Below, in pieces: positions 1 to 13,150 of a stretch of 64,000 nt of DNA; the first letter of the stretch is position 1; each line of letters starts with the position of its first letter. The DNA is taken from positions 9,473,269 through 9,537,268 of the forward strand of contig CM040440.1 in the NCBI GenBank assembly GCA_022749755.1, in the 5' to 3' direction. The position numbers and the translations under genes are program-made. Source of the DNA: Azadirachta indica (taxonomy: Eukaryota > Streptophyta > Magnoliopsida > Sapindales > Meliaceae). The notes below the pieces were generated by a model that was not told where the DNA came from, ran no database searches, and saw only the letters and a list, made by a program, of their open reading frames with translations.

Positions 1-2600
1 TTTTCAATTGGAAAACAGAAAGCAAGGAAAGAAAAGAAGAAAAGGCAAAAAGTAGGCTTGGCCTCAAATTTATGAATTTTGATCATCGTTTTTTTAAATT
101 TAAAGATTAGTATGTTATTTTATTTAATTGTAGAAAAAAATTAAACTGTTAGTATATGAATATGTATTTATATGTATGTATATATAGTTATTTTTTTAAA
201 ATGATTAACTTAGACTGTCGTTTATTAGTATTGAATCATTATTTACTATTATTGTTAAATTGATATTAGAAGGTGATTCGAAGAAGATAGAAAAGTCGAT
301 AGAGTAATAGAATTGTGACACATTTGTCATGTAGGTGTTTATATGCATTTGATAGATTTTAATTTTGAAAACTGAAAAGTAGGGTATTTTGTTACAGTTA
401 ATATTTGACAAATGCACATGAAATTTCTGAATTACCATGTGTTGATCCAATTAATTATTTTTTGAATCGGATTTAAATAGTAATTTTCATATGAATGTTA
501 AGTTTTTAAATACAGTAAGAAAATTGTATCAACGCGTGTTGTATTTTTTTTTTTTAATAAATGTATGATTTGCATAGAAATATTGTGAATATATTTGATA
601 AATGAAAAAGTGACGGTCATGGTTATTGTTGTGATGTGACACCGATGTTTGGAGGAACGGTCTCTGAAAATAATGCCCCTAAAGCACGTTTCTGTTTAAG
701 GCGACGGTCCCTGAAAATAATGCCCCTAAAGTACGTATGACCAGTTTTTAGGGCAGCAGTCCTTCAAAATAATGTCCGTAAAATATGCAAACACAAAATT
801 TATGGAAATTTTTTTTTATGATGGAATTAATACGTTTTATGTTGTTTGTATGAATATTGAAATTAAAATCTCTGTTTGATATCTTACTACACTTTTTATT
901 TGGAATTAAGAAGTCTTTTGTATTCAAATTCATTTATTATAAGTTTTAAAACTGCCTTTGTGTATAAATGTCTACTGAACATTAGCTCACCCCTATTTTT
1001 CAGGTTTAGGCAATGTTGAGGATTTGTAAATAGAAGGTAAAGAATACTTAAGGATTAGGACCTTACTGTCTTTAAAACTATATGTAATATTAGGAGAAAA
1101 AAAAATTTACAACATGTAGTGTTGATGTAATTTTCTTGTTCGTATCTGGATTTTAGAAGTTGTGGAAATGATCATTTTTGTGTAAATCAATGAGATGAAA
1201 CAGTTGGTATTTAATTTTGTTCGACATATTTAGTGTAAAATTATAAAAATTTGTAGGATTGCTTATTTGACGTATACTATATTATAACAAAAATTCTGTC
1301 GAAATTTTTTAGAATTAGGGATGTTACAAAAATCAACCATATTAAACATATGACAATTTATATATTTTTTGAAACAATATTTTTTAAATTAAAGGGTCAT
1401 AAAAGTTAGTTTAGAAAATAGAAAGTATAAATAAAACTACATGTGGTAGAATAATTTAAGAGAAGGGGAAAGGATATGCAAACGGAAAAGGGAGATTTTC
1501 AATGGTAATCAAATTTTAAATCTAATTTTTTAAAATTATCACTATTTAAAATATCTTTAAAAAATAATCAATTTGCATCAAAATACTCTTATAAAAATTT
1601 TAAAAAATTATCAACATATACTTTAAAGCAAAAGTATTTTCATTAAAAAAAATTTTTTTGTATCTTTCTTTAAGGCACAATTTCACTCTGCCTCTATTGA
1701 TATATCAAATTATTCCTCAATTGTTTTGGATTTCTATATCTCACCCTTGAATTTTTTTTCTTCAAGGAGTGAGTTTTTGGATTTGTAAATAGACTATTGG
1801 CTATAATTGACTCTAAAAACATTAACTCCATGGATATAATAGTATAAAAAAAAACATATTTTTAGAATATAAAAGAAAAAAATTAAAAGAAATTTGTTTT
1901 ATATTTTTAGGGTACATTTGTCTTTTCACATCAATATTATATATTTCATCTTATCAAATTACTAGTTTATACTTAATACGATTAACTGTGGAGTGACGTT
2001 ATTACTTCCCTTCAAAATCTTATAAAACTAAAAAATAATTGATTGAATATTTTTTCTTTAAAGTATTGCTCAATTAATTTGTAACAGATAGAGTTCTAGA
2101 TAAATTTAGATTATGATTAAAAATTTCTTTTTCACCTTCAATTCTCTCTCCATAATTATTTTTTTACTAATTTAAGTTTATAGTTATCCTTTCTTAAAAT
2201 AGAAATTGCTTGAGTTACTATCTCATAGTTATTAATATTTTTCTCTATCCATCATGTCCCGTATTTTGAAAACTACAAAAAGTTTTAAATGCAATTAATT
2301 ATTTCATCATTTTTATTTTTCATCTTCTTTTTATTGAACAAACAAGTAAAATTCACAGATCTGCTGGGAATTGTAACACTTAAGTCATTAGAATTATCAG
2401 AAAATACAAACCTGACATGGAAGCTAGAAGACCTCAGTTTATTGAGTTACAGAACTTGGAAGTATGATAACATTAAACCTGCAAGTTATATAGAGCAAGC
2501 AGGAGACAAGAGTTTGCAGTATCTGTTGCTTGCCTTCTTGTTTGAAGCAGCATAATTTTATTCTCACTCTTTATAGAATATGTAGGAAGATTTCTCCATG
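1..2600. other. AT-rich intergenic region
   Basis: No gene was recognised here. The stretch is AT-rich with many poly-A and poly-T runs and holds a short three-copy minisatellite near 650-790. Short open frames occur on both strands but have low-complexity composition and no family resemblance. The right-hand end lies downstream of the minus-strand acyltransferase and probably includes its 3' UTR. Confidence 0.6.
655..795. repeat. Three-copy minisatellite, period about 47-50 bp
   Basis: The core ACGGTCYCTGAAAATAATG recurs with its A at 657 and at 704, and a diverged third copy (CAGTCCTTCAAAATAATG) begins near 755. The first two copies also share the following CCCCTAAAG segment. The spacing is 47 and then about 50 bases. 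No coding role is visible. Confidence 0.6.
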
Positions 2601-2616
2601 GATAACGGTTTTGATC

Positions 2617-4033
2617 TCATATCTTCATGAGTTCCTCGAAGCTTTTCATAGCAGAAGCTGGTAAACCCAGCAGCACATTTATGCTTTTCCTCTCTTCACC
2701 ATACGATAGGAATAGAATTACTTCCTTCTCAGGCAAAGTCACAGGCCCTGAGAAAATTGGGTCTCCCCATCCGAAGTTTATAGTGTGGAAAGAAAGTCTA
2801 TACCAGGTTGTGATTAGAAGAGTTGCAGCTAAAGAAGGCCTAGCTCTTGTTGTTTCAAAATAGTCTATAGCTGATCTCATGTAACTGTCTGTGACCATGG
2901 AAATAGCTTTCTGCACTAGTTCCACTGCAAATGATAGCGGATTCTCGCATAGTTCACCTGCTTTACACAATGCATTTGTCAATACAATCCCATTTCCGAA
3001 GAACCCTTTAGGTAATGGTGGCACAAATCTTGACCTTCCATCAACAGCAAAGAGGAGCTTTGTTTGTTGTTCAGGCTTCATGCCTAGTGCCTGACTTCGA
3101 GCTCTCCACACAAAAGCTGAGAGAGCTTCAAATGTTGTGCACTTGTTTAGTACTTTATCTTCCATGGCCATTTTCTTTAGTCGTTCAAGCTTTTCTGGGT
3201 CAAAACAGAAATATCTGTACACCATCTCTTCTTCATAAAGCTTGCTGGTATTTGATATATCTTCAATCTGAGCAAATTCATTGTGCTGAAACTCAATTTT
3301 AGGCGGGTCTCGTGCATTCAGAATGGTTCTATCAAGATTCGGAGGGATCTTTAGAGGCAAACCTCTGGCAGTTTCACCCCATGAATTTAGAAATTCCATT
3401 GCACCAATCCCATCAAGCATACAATGGTTCATGGATAGGCCGATGGTAAATGCTCCGCATTTGAATTTAGTCACCTGGAAGACAATATTAGATATTTTAA
3501 ACACCATCCTATGAACGAATACCACTAATTTTGATAAACACGATAAATCTCAGATCGTGTACTGATTACAGGAGTAGAGAAAAACATCGAACCTGAACAA
3601 CCATGGGAGGTATTTGAAGAATGTGCTGAGCCCCAGGAATTTCGTAGACCAGCTTACTAAGAATGGCAGGGTCAGGCTTTGTTATGTCTCCAATGTCTTC
3701 TATTGCCCAATTTGCTTCAGCTTCAACAAGAACAGCACCCTCACCTGTGCAGTTAATTATCAGCTTCCCCTCAGAGCTAATAGTTAGCCGCCCGGCAAGT
3801 GGATAGCATAGAACAAGAAGTTTTGCCAAAGCATTCTTGACCACTTCCACAGCATCCTCATTTCCTCTTGAATCAGACTTGAAGCAGTAAACAGTTCGAA
3901 CAATCACAGCGATGTTCTGGTCTAGGTTGCAGAGGAAGTATAGGCCCTTCTCAGTCTCCTCAGCAGGAGGAACCAGAGTTGGTTTTCCTTGCTTTACAAT
4001 TAGTTCAACTGTACTACTATCAGTATCTGCCAT
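2617..4033 (-). CDS. HHT1: Omega-hydroxypalmitate O-feruloyl transferase-like BAHD acyltransferase
   Basis: BAHD-family enzyme that moves a hydroxycinnamoyl group (feruloyl in the characterised homologue) from CoA onto omega-hydroxy fatty acids or fatty alcohols, for the aromatic part of suberin; members are cytosolic. Two coding exons, 4033-3593 and 3474-2617, with a 118-bp GT-AG phase-0 intron give 432 residues, the usual BAHD length. The catalytic HxxxD motif is HCMLD at residues 164-168. The structural DFGWG motif reads NFGWG at 380-384, so its Asp is replaced by Asn. The protein matches the Arabidopsis HHT/ASFT pattern along its whole length as I remember it, including the N-terminal [17 protein letters not shown] and C-terminal [12 protein letters not shown] segments. 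A 5' UTR intron is likely (donor near 4131, acceptor near 4040). The class is secure; the exact substrate is inferred from homology. Confidence 0.9.
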
Positions 4034-4200
4034 GATAACCTGACCAAAATAGCGAATGAACGTGTATGATTAGAGAAAAAAATATGCACAAAACAAAATA
4101 ACACCGTGAGCTATAAAACTGAAAACATACCTAAAATCCAAGACAAAGAGCAGTAGTAAGTCTGAAAATGTGTAGTCTGCTTATGGGAATAGACTTGAAC

Positions 4201-4207
4201 TTTTATA
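4201..4207 (-). promoter_or_regulatory. TATA box of the acyltransferase gene
   Basis: TATAAAA on the minus strand lies about 170 bases upstream of the start codon. A probable 5' UTR intron between about 4131 and 4040 lies within that interval, so transcription would start near 4175. Position and sequence fit a plant core promoter; no experimental support is available. Confidence 0.5.
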
Positions 4208-5500
4208 GGGGAAGATGGACAAAGAGTTTTGGACGTATTTCTTTTGGTTAACAAAATATCACACATCACGATAAAGACAGGAAGTGATTAATGCATAAAG
4301 ATGTTATTATTGACACCTCATTCAGACAGAGGAGGAAGTTTCTCTCTCGAGGCTTCATTAGGATAATGGACATTGGTGTTTTGTTTCTGCAGATTATGTG
4401 CTTGACTAGATCATTTGGGTTGTGTTGGGCTACTTGCCGCAAAACCAAAACATTACCAGCCAATCCAGTCTGGCGTGTGAGAGAGGTGAGGTTCTGCAAT
4501 TGGTTGGTGGGGTTAACGTTCAAAATTGGGTTACTTGATACACATTTATTCATCTTTAAAAATAAAGCACCGTCCCTTATTTTTTAAAGATATAAATTAT
4601 ATGTTGGCTTGCAGCACTGCGTTGATGATGAATGAAGAATTGTAGAATCAATCCCGGTACTGTCGAGGGCCCATTAAGTGAAGAACTGAACAATTTACGA
4701 ATTTTAGAGATCTTTTGCGTATGTGACAGTGAAATTTCTCGAGGATGAATGATCCAATGGTTTAGATTGTTTTCAACAACAGATGTTCTTCTGAAATAAA
4801 ACCAAATAAACATTATATTATATCCCTGCAGATTACTAGGTGGTTCAGAAACTTTGAATACAAGAATTGGAAACGGTTAAAATAGTATGATTAATACCCT
4901 ACTGGTTGAAACTTCCCCATCAAACTTTACTTAATAGAGGGTTTAACAAATTCATGCAAATTAAATCCCAATTACAAGGGTTATTATCTTGACAAAACAA
5001 AAAGCAATTGAATATCAAAAGCCTTGACTATCGAGGGTCCATAATCCTGTTTATGCAAATCATCAAGATTCAGTCAATTCATAGATCATTCTGCTCAGTT
5101 TCCTCCCAAACAGCCTATATCAAACCTCACTAATTTGTTCACTGAAAAAACCCAAAGAGAATAATCTAATCATATATCAACAAACAAATTATAATAATTA
5201 AAACTTATTAGCACAACTGATTGTTTTTCCTTCACCTTCACACAGCATAACTGACCATCAGTTAGAATGGCACCATGGCTAAATTTCAAATTTACTAAAA
5301 AAAATTGCCGCAAAACTTTTTAAATCCTATAATTAATTGGAAGAGTATGCAAACCAGCAGCTTTTAGAAGCACTATTCCTGCTAATACACATTACAGAAT
5401 TGCAGTTCCAACTAAAATGAAGAAAAACATTCACTACAGATATAGAGTGAAGCTAGCTATCAAATACAATTGAAAGATAATTTAATAAAAAACAAGGTAG
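4208..5500. other. Intergenic region between the acyltransferase and DEK genes
   Basis: This is upstream sequence of the acyltransferase plus the region downstream of DEK. No coding exon or recognisable repeat was found. Short frames at 4266-4813 on both strands lack splice context and family resemblance. The segment from about 5500 to 5741 probably contains the DEK 3' UTR. Confidence 0.5.
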
Positions 5501-5741
5501 GAAGCTAGGGGTAAAAATCCTAACAAAAGCCCAGGTCAGCAGTAAATTAAGAGTCACTAATGCATATGGTACAAACAAACGGAATCAAATGTTTCATCTG
5601 GAAATGGCCATGAGATCCAGACAGCAACACCAATTTATCATTCACAGGAACTGTTGAAACCTCTACAGGGAGATATCTGCTGAGTACACCACATACCTCA
5701 CATGATCCCCATCCTATGTAGTTGCCCAGCAGATCAATGGA

Positions 5742-8700
5742 TTAAGCATCATCATCCCCATCACCATCTTTATCAGCATCACCACCAGCCTCGGCATTCT
5801 CCTCATCTTCCTCCGCTTCCTCTTCCTCATCAGACATGTTATTTATGACATCTGTAATTATATCCTTCACCTCTGCTTTTCTATGCATTAGATCTAAACC
5901 AAAGTGGGTACCTAATATAACCAAATTCATGCAAATTAGCTAGCTCAAACTGAAAATATCATAATCTGTCATGTGATAAATAAATAAATAAAAAGCCATA
6001 CCAAGCTGGCGGAGAATATCAGATAATGTTGCCTGCATCAGAATAAATACATATGTTTTAGGTGAATGATTTGTGGAACTTCTATTAAATCAAACTCAGC
6101 AAAACTGGGTAAGGGGTACTACTTACAGTATTAAAGTCAACTTCCTTTAGAATATCTACAACCACAGCATGCATCTCTTCTCTGGTGGGTTCTGCTTTCG
6201 CCCTCTTGCCAGTCTTTCCTTTACCTGTCATTCCAGAAAGAAATTGAAACAAGTGGCCAACTTTCATTGTTGGAAGTTTTAAAATAACAATAATTAAACC
6301 CTTTTGGACACCAGTTTTGCTTGTAAATGAAAGCCCAAGCAACATACTAACAGAGCCTCTTAGCCAAACACTTCTTATTTCTCCACTGATTTAACAACAT
6401 AACTTAGAACCAAAACATCATTTTTTTACCAGAGTAATTGACATTAAATGAGGTATCTATGCTTCTTTCTTAATAATAGCATACACAAAGAAACATAATC
6501 TAAACTGAAAGACATTTCCAGACAACCAAAATTAAAAATCAAACCCCAAAATTTCAGGAGTCAAGATTAACAGAGAACAAACAGATAGCAATGCACCTTG
6601 ATCCTTGGCTGAAACCTTCGCCTGTGACTTGCTTGACTGCTTCTTGCCACTAGCCTTTTCCTTGGAGGCACTTGTTTCCTTTGTACTTTCCTTTTCCACC
6701 TTCTGTTTTTTAGAGGTGGATCCCTTCGGTTTAGAGAGTGAACCAGAACTTCCATCAGCATCAGAAGCACCTTTCTTTGAAGTTGAACTAGAAGATTTTT
6801 TTGTGGATTTCACAGGACTTTTCACAGGTTTTGTTGAGGTACCCTTTTTACCAGGCGTAGACTTGTCCTTGCTTTTTGCTCCAGAACTATCCTTAACAAT
6901 CTTCTTAGATGAACTCTTTTGACTTGGCTTCTTTCCCTTTGGTTCATCTTCCTCCTCCTCTGATTCACTCTCCTCCCGATCACTCTCTTCCTTAGGTGCT
7001 ATATCACTGTCATTGTCTTCATCATGATCATCTTTAGTGTCTGGTGACTCCATTTTATTATCATCCTCATCTTCTTCCTCAGCTCTGGATGACTGCTTTC
7101 GTTTTTCCCCATGTTGCAGTGTTTGCTTGCGTTTCTACAGTGGGCAAAAGAAAAACAATTAAAACCAAAAGCAAAATATATTCATGATTGCATGTGCAAG
7201 ATGACAACTGACTAACTTGGGAGGGGCAGACAAGTTTAGCCTTCAGTCATGCTGAGACAATAAATATTATAGTAAAGCCCTTTAAAAACATGTTCTCAGT
7301 TTCAAAAAGAAAAATACGAGTCAGGAAATGTTAGCAAGACTTGACACTTCTTATGTTAAAATATTACAGCTTGACATCAAAAAGGAGAATGTATACATCT
7401 AGTGGCTTTTCTTAAGATGATTAATGTCTAAGCAAATGCACATTGAATATAACCAATTCAGCAAATATGTCTATGCATATAAGCATTTATTTAATGTGCA
7501 TTCTGTGTTGGAGAGCAATCAAGCACACAAGATTTGAATTTATTTTTTCATGAAAACTGTCTATCAGGGATCTTTGAAAATTACCATCAAGTATTATTTA
7601 TATGCACTAACAAACATTATTCATTTTAGCTAAAACATTTTTTCATGAAAACTCCAACATCAATGGAGAAATCAGAATTTGCTTTACACTGATTCAAATA
7701 CAACAGTCGTAACTTTTCAATAACAAAGAGACGCATAACAGTAATATCATCCAGCATTGTGTTGATAAATGAAGTGGAATATCCTAATTTTTGGACTTAC
7801 ATGGTTTAATGACATTTGAAAAGAACAAGCTTGAGTCAGTATGTAACTAATCCACAAGTAGCAGACCACACCCAACCCTACCAAACAAGGAAAAAATTTT
7901 GTTTTCCAACCATACCAGAATCATGCCTTCTTTTATTTACTCAAATCAGCCTATTAAATCATAAAATCATTATAACTACAGCACTGGGCGAAGAAAGGTC
8001 AAAAAAGAAGATTGCGAAAGAAACAAAACAGATGAAAGAATTCATCGCCTATCAACCTAACAATTACTATAAAATTATTGTTCACATCCTCAACTTGTAA
8101 CAACACCTCTTTTTTTTTCCACGTTTTGTAAACTCATTATTGCCACATTCAAGCAATTTCTAATGATTCTCAGGGTTCTATTGATGCTGTTTAATAGATA
8201 AGCAATTTGTTGAAGACCTAAATATTATATCCAAACTTAAAACCACCAACTAAATTTTGAGCCTTAAAATGACATTATCCCAAAATTTAAGGATGTAAAT
8301 AAAACAACCCAATGAACGTAAGACTAACTTACAAATATAAAAAATGAGCGATGCAGCAATGTTAAGAATAAAAAAAGGGGGCTCCACAAATACCTTAACT
8401 ATGCAAAAGTAGAGCAAGCAATAAATAGGAAATCCCAGATTAGGGAAAAGAATAATTCACAAACCCATGTTCATTGGCAGATACGCCAACCCATGAGGCT
8501 CAACTAAAATAAGCAAATAATTTCAAGTTCCCTTTAGTGGATAGATATTTATGAAAAACCAAAGACAACTTCTTTACTAGTACAGAAAAATATGTTTGTT
8601 GGGCAGGAAGAACAAAAGAATAATAAGAAAAGAGCAGCAGCAACCATGCATCTAAATGCATGAAGCCATGGCAAATGGCTGCAATACATAAACTAATAAA

Positions 8701-11700
8701 TGAACACAGTAAAATTTATGCATGTAGATAGATACATGGAAGAATGAGAAGCATACTGAAATTGAACTATGATAAACTGGTCCAAAAAATGGCACTCAGG
8801 CCTCCCACCATGTGATTTAAGGAAAAAGTGAAGGCACAAACAAAGTAAAAATAATAATAATAATAGCACTCTCAAACATATGGCAAACCTATTAGTTAAG
8901 GGATAACAACAGATTAACAAAGAACTGGGTACCCATGGAGTTGCAAACACAATGAGCTCAATGAAGAGACAACTGAAAGAATCCATCTTAAAGACAATAT
9001 TCCAGCTCAATTTGGAAGAAGCCATAAATCAAATTGGGTTTGTATTCTAAAGACTGTTCAGATTTCTGGGAATATCTTTCTATAGTTGAGATGCTACTTT
9101 GTAGGGGATACAGGTTTCCATTTGCTCTTTGGGACTTCTCATCCTTGTTTGTGGAAATCCATTTCTCTTATAGTTAATGTCAATTCTCTTGTTTCTTACA
9201 ATAAATAAATATTTTGGCTTCGTAACAACCTAACAAAATCACACACACCCATCAGCACTATATCATAGTCTACAAGACTCTAGCCAATAACAGGCACCCA
9301 AGAAGTACAATGGTATCAGGAAATTCAAACAGCATGAGCAATATGATAACTGCCTTCACTTAGGGTTGCCAATGGTACAAAATTAAAAGCTGTGCTCCAA
9401 CTGCCCTGGTGCCATTACTTTGGAGCAGTTTAGCAAGTAAAACTCTAGTCAAATTCCTTTGCCTATAAATTTTATGATAGGAACATCGCTTTGGATAGGA
9501 GTGTTAAGGAAGCCATGACATATATTTTAAAAATTCTAAAACTCCCAAACTGTCAGACACATCATTGGTGTGGATCTTACAGATGCATAGCCAATCTAGT
9601 AAATGTTTAATAATCTAGCTTTTTGCAAAATATGAAATCAGAGAATACATGAAGCAAGCCATCTATTTATTTAATGAAATGTGTATATTAATCAGCTTCA
9701 GGCAAGACGAGTCACCTGTGAATTATTATATAAGATATGACAATTTAAATTACCATCACAGGCACAAGACTCTGAGGTTGAACTAAAGCACAAATCAGGA
9801 ATAAACACTTAACAACCAACACCTTTGAGCAATTAGATGACATGTAATCAATTAAATTGCCACCACAAACAAGTCAACAACTTTGAATATTAAAAAATGA
9901 AGAACCTTATATCAATCCAACTGAATGCATGTAGGTGCATATCCAATAACCAAAAATTTTATCCATCAGAAAAGGGGAAAAAAGTTTAAACCTAAACATA
10001 AAATTTTTTATTCCAGACTAACAACGAAGAAAACAAACCTTGGCCTGTACATCAGATCCTTCACTCTGACTAACATTTTTGCTTGGTGTGGCCTTACGCT
10101 TTTTGCCTTTCTGAAATGAATATGAATCAGAATTTTAACCAGTGCAAACTTGGCAAATAAACATCTACAATATGCCAAAAAGAAATTTGCAAATATAATA
10201 GAACCTGCTCCTTGTCAGCAAGCAAAGTGTCAGTTGTAGCATGTGGGCATTCCAAGAATTCCAATAACTTAACAGAGAGTTCTTCCTGAAAACATGAACC
10301 AGCACAATTAGAACAATAGATGATGATAAATAACATAAAAAGGCGGAAGAATCTGGTTATTGTCTGACCTTTTTGACAACAGCCTTATTTATTGGAATAT
10401 TGAGCACATCACAAAAATCCACGAGTTTTTCTTTAACACATTTGTCAAGCTTTTCCTTAACTTTAGCCCTCTGTTTTTCCTGCAGTAAAGACAGAAACTA
10501 ATTTACGGTAAAAGGACTTCCATCCACACAATCACCATTCAAGTATTAATTCTACATAAAATTAATGTACCATGGATGGAATCCTTTCCCTTTTTATGAT
10601 AAGAGAATGAAAACCTATTTTCACTATGAACGTAACTGTTACAGCAGACATGCATTTATATGCAAGAAAATTATGAAAATGAACTAATTTACATAGAAGT
10701 GGAACTTCAATACATAGCAAGTATTACCTCATTATCAGACCAAACATAACCTGAAAATTGCCCAATATTCTTCTTTAAAGTATGTGCCTGCAAAACAAGA
10801 ACCACAAACATATAATTTGGGGATGCCAAACAAATGTACAATACAGAACGAAAATGTTAGTAAAAGCAACTCAAAACAAGAACAAAACTGAAAACCAGTC
10901 ACCTTTGCTTTCTTTCCAAAAAGTATAGTGTGAAGCATCTGCAGATTGTCATCTGGTTTTCTCCTGGACAACTTGAAAGCCACTGAAACAGTTTTACGAT
11001 ATCAGAAAAGGAAAAAAAAAAAAAAAAACCCCATCCTGCTGCAATATCATAGTTCACTGAGAGTTTAAATAAAATCCAGCAAATCATCTTGGAATCTGAA
11101 AGCAAATTTTTTCTTCTAAAATATAACCAAGATCCATAAACCATAATGCCTTATAAACATTGTATATTTTAATATATATGAATACATCTAAAATTCAGAT
11201 ATTGTCATCAACTAATGATCTTTTATTTCATGGTCACCACTCAAAGAATCTGCTAAGAAAATAATCTACAAGGATGAATTGACAAGGTGAAGAAGTAAAG
11301 TTATTGGTAAAACAAAATATTTGGTATGGGAAAGAAATCTCAAAATCAAGCATTCTCAGACATTTTCTGTTCATTTTTCAGGTCTGATTTTTCTGAACTA
11401 CTCGGGACCACTGCTCACCTGACAGCTTTGGCTGCTCAACCCAATACTACCGCTTCTAGTACCTTACTACCCCTATCTATAAAGCTGCTCTACCTGGCAC
11501 TCACTGCTCATTGCCTAAGGAAAGAGATCTGTAAATGCTAAAGTATACTGCTGGATCTTGGCATGGGTCTATTAGTCATACGTTGATATGCTGTTAGCTC
11601 TACCAGAGATAGGTATGGAAACCACTGAGTATATATTAAGGTATGCTCCTAATAAGGAACTGAAACTCACGTCATAAACTGAATCCCTATCATGAGGGCA

Positions 11701-12907
11701 AGCATAATCACATTGCAGCATTTCTTTACTTGTGTACGTTTTGATATTTAAACAATAGCTATTTCTAGAGACTCCTGTGTTTCAGATGTTAAATGAACAA
11801 TTAACATGATGGAAACAAGGATAGCTCTCCATAACCAATAATGTTCACTACAAACATCAATTTATAGTATGCAACAAATTTTCAAATGATTGCCCCTGGC
11901 ACATACAGTCATTATGCTACTGCTGAGGAGAACAAAACAAGGGAGTAGGACAAGGACATAAACTAACACCAAAAATTAAAGAAGTTCCAAAATAATATAT
12001 ACATCTTCCTGTGCAAGCTTTTAACTTTCAGTCATAATAAATGTCATCCCCTGAATTATGCATTTACAGTGAACAGCCATACCAAACAGCCCAAGTTTTA
12101 TGCTGCACCAGTGTTGCTTGCAGGCTTCAATTTTCAGTTCCATTTTCTCTAGTCAATTCTTGTCCTTTGATTCAAATTAATAATAAAGAGTTGGCACCAT
12201 TAAGCCATAGTGTTTCATCAGTTTTCACTAACAAAACAAACTGTTTTTGCAGAACAACCACAACTCAGACCAGCAAGATATAACAGAATCTCAAAATAAA
12301 GTGATTTGCAAGCATGCATCATTAAAGCATACCATTAGGGATATCCTTAAGCTGTGTGCCACGACCCTGCAAAATCCACAAAATCCCATGAAATCAAACC
12401 CAAAAAATAATAATAATAATAACAAATCAACCATAAAAACCAATTCTTTGACCGTCGTACCTTTTCAATCGACACTGGCTTGGTCGCTGACCTTCCAGTA
12501 GTAGGAGCAGAGTACCTCTCCACAACTTTCCTCTCCCTGGTGGGCCGCTCACTACCAGGCGTCACCGGCTCTTTCTCTTTCTCTTTCTTCGGCTCAGTAG
12601 ATTCCTCAGCCGGCTTCTTCGACTCGTCCGGCTCCTCACTGGCCTTCTTCACACTAGCCTTTCGTGACCTCTTTCCTTTCTTCGTTCCTTCCTCCTCCTT
12701 ATCTTTTAACTCCTCTTCCTTCTCCTCCGGCTCCTCACTTTCCTTAGGAACCTCATTCTTCCCAGAAACTTCCTCACTTCCTTCCTCCTTCTTCTCCTTG
12801 CCTTCCTCTTCCTTACTATCCCCTTCAACCTTCTCCTCTTCTTTCTTCTCCACTTCCTCCGCAGCCTCCTCTTCCTGTTTCTGCTCCTCTAGGGTTTCCG
12901 TCGCCAT
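5742..12907 (-). CDS. DEK: DEK domain-containing chromatin-associated protein
   Basis: Plant DEK proteins bind DNA and histones in the nucleus and modulate chromatin topology and nucleosome access. Eleven coding exons: 12907-12461, 12366-12333, 10982-10903, 10787-10728, 10479-10369, 10285-10205, 10110-10039, 7134-6597, 6224-6127, 6032-6002, 5911-5742. All junctions are GT-AG and the frame stays open, giving 573 residues. Residues 1-149 are a Glu/Lys-rich acidic tail. Residues about 150-270 hold the conserved DEK core, with LQMLHTILFGKKAK, KKNIGQFSGYVWSDNE and a SAP-like segment (KKEELSVKLLEFL). Residues about 296-474 are a low-complexity Ser/Lys and acidic linker. The C-terminal DEK-C domain (about 480-545: EEMHAVVVDILKEVDF, LRQLGTHFGLDLMHRKAEV) is followed by an acidic tail. 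The 2.9-kb intron at 7135-10038 holds nothing recognisable. The family is certain; the paralogue number is not. Confidence 0.93.
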
Positions 12908-12924
12908 GGAAAATTCAAATCCAA

Positions 12925-13150
12925 GTGAGACCCCTAAGTTTAGGGTTTTTAACTAATTTCCAACGAACAAACAAAAAGAACCCTAGAGATCGCACAGATT
13001 GAGAGAACCAATTCAAAAGCAAAGAGCTTGAAGGGCGAAAGAGAGCCAGAAAAATTGAAATTATTGCAAAAATAGAGCGAGATTTTGACGAGTGAAAGAG
13101 TTAGGGCGGGGTAGAGAAACTAAGGGCGGGGTTCAAAATTTTTTATGCGA
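12925..13150 (-). promoter_or_regulatory. DEK 5' UTR and proximal promoter with telo-box
   Basis: Just upstream of the DEK start codon, near 12940-12955, the plus strand reads TTTAGGGTTTTTAAC, which on the gene strand contains AAACCCTAAA, the plant telo-box. Telo-boxes are common in promoters and leaders of plant genes expressed in dividing cells. The boundary is approximate. Confidence 0.4.

Noticed and set aside
2289..2555. 88-residue plus-strand ORF downstream of the acyltransferase
   Set aside because: Hydrophobic start followed by no recognisable domain; it lies in the probable 3' UTR or flank of the minus-strand gene and has no splice context.
2627..3514. Plus-strand ORFs across the acyltransferase
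   Set aside because: They are opposite-strand shadows of the BAHD exons.
6605..6922. Plus-strand Phe/Ser/Leu-rich ORF
   Set aside because: Antisense reading of the Lys/Ser/Glu-rich DEK exon 8; the same explains the Ser-rich plus-strand ORF at 12480-12956 opposite exon 1.
7135..10038. Possible extra gene within the long DEK intron
   Set aside because: Frames such as 7816-8100 (+) and 8693-9025 (-) are low complexity and lack splice partners; flanking DEK exons join cleanly in frame across the interval.
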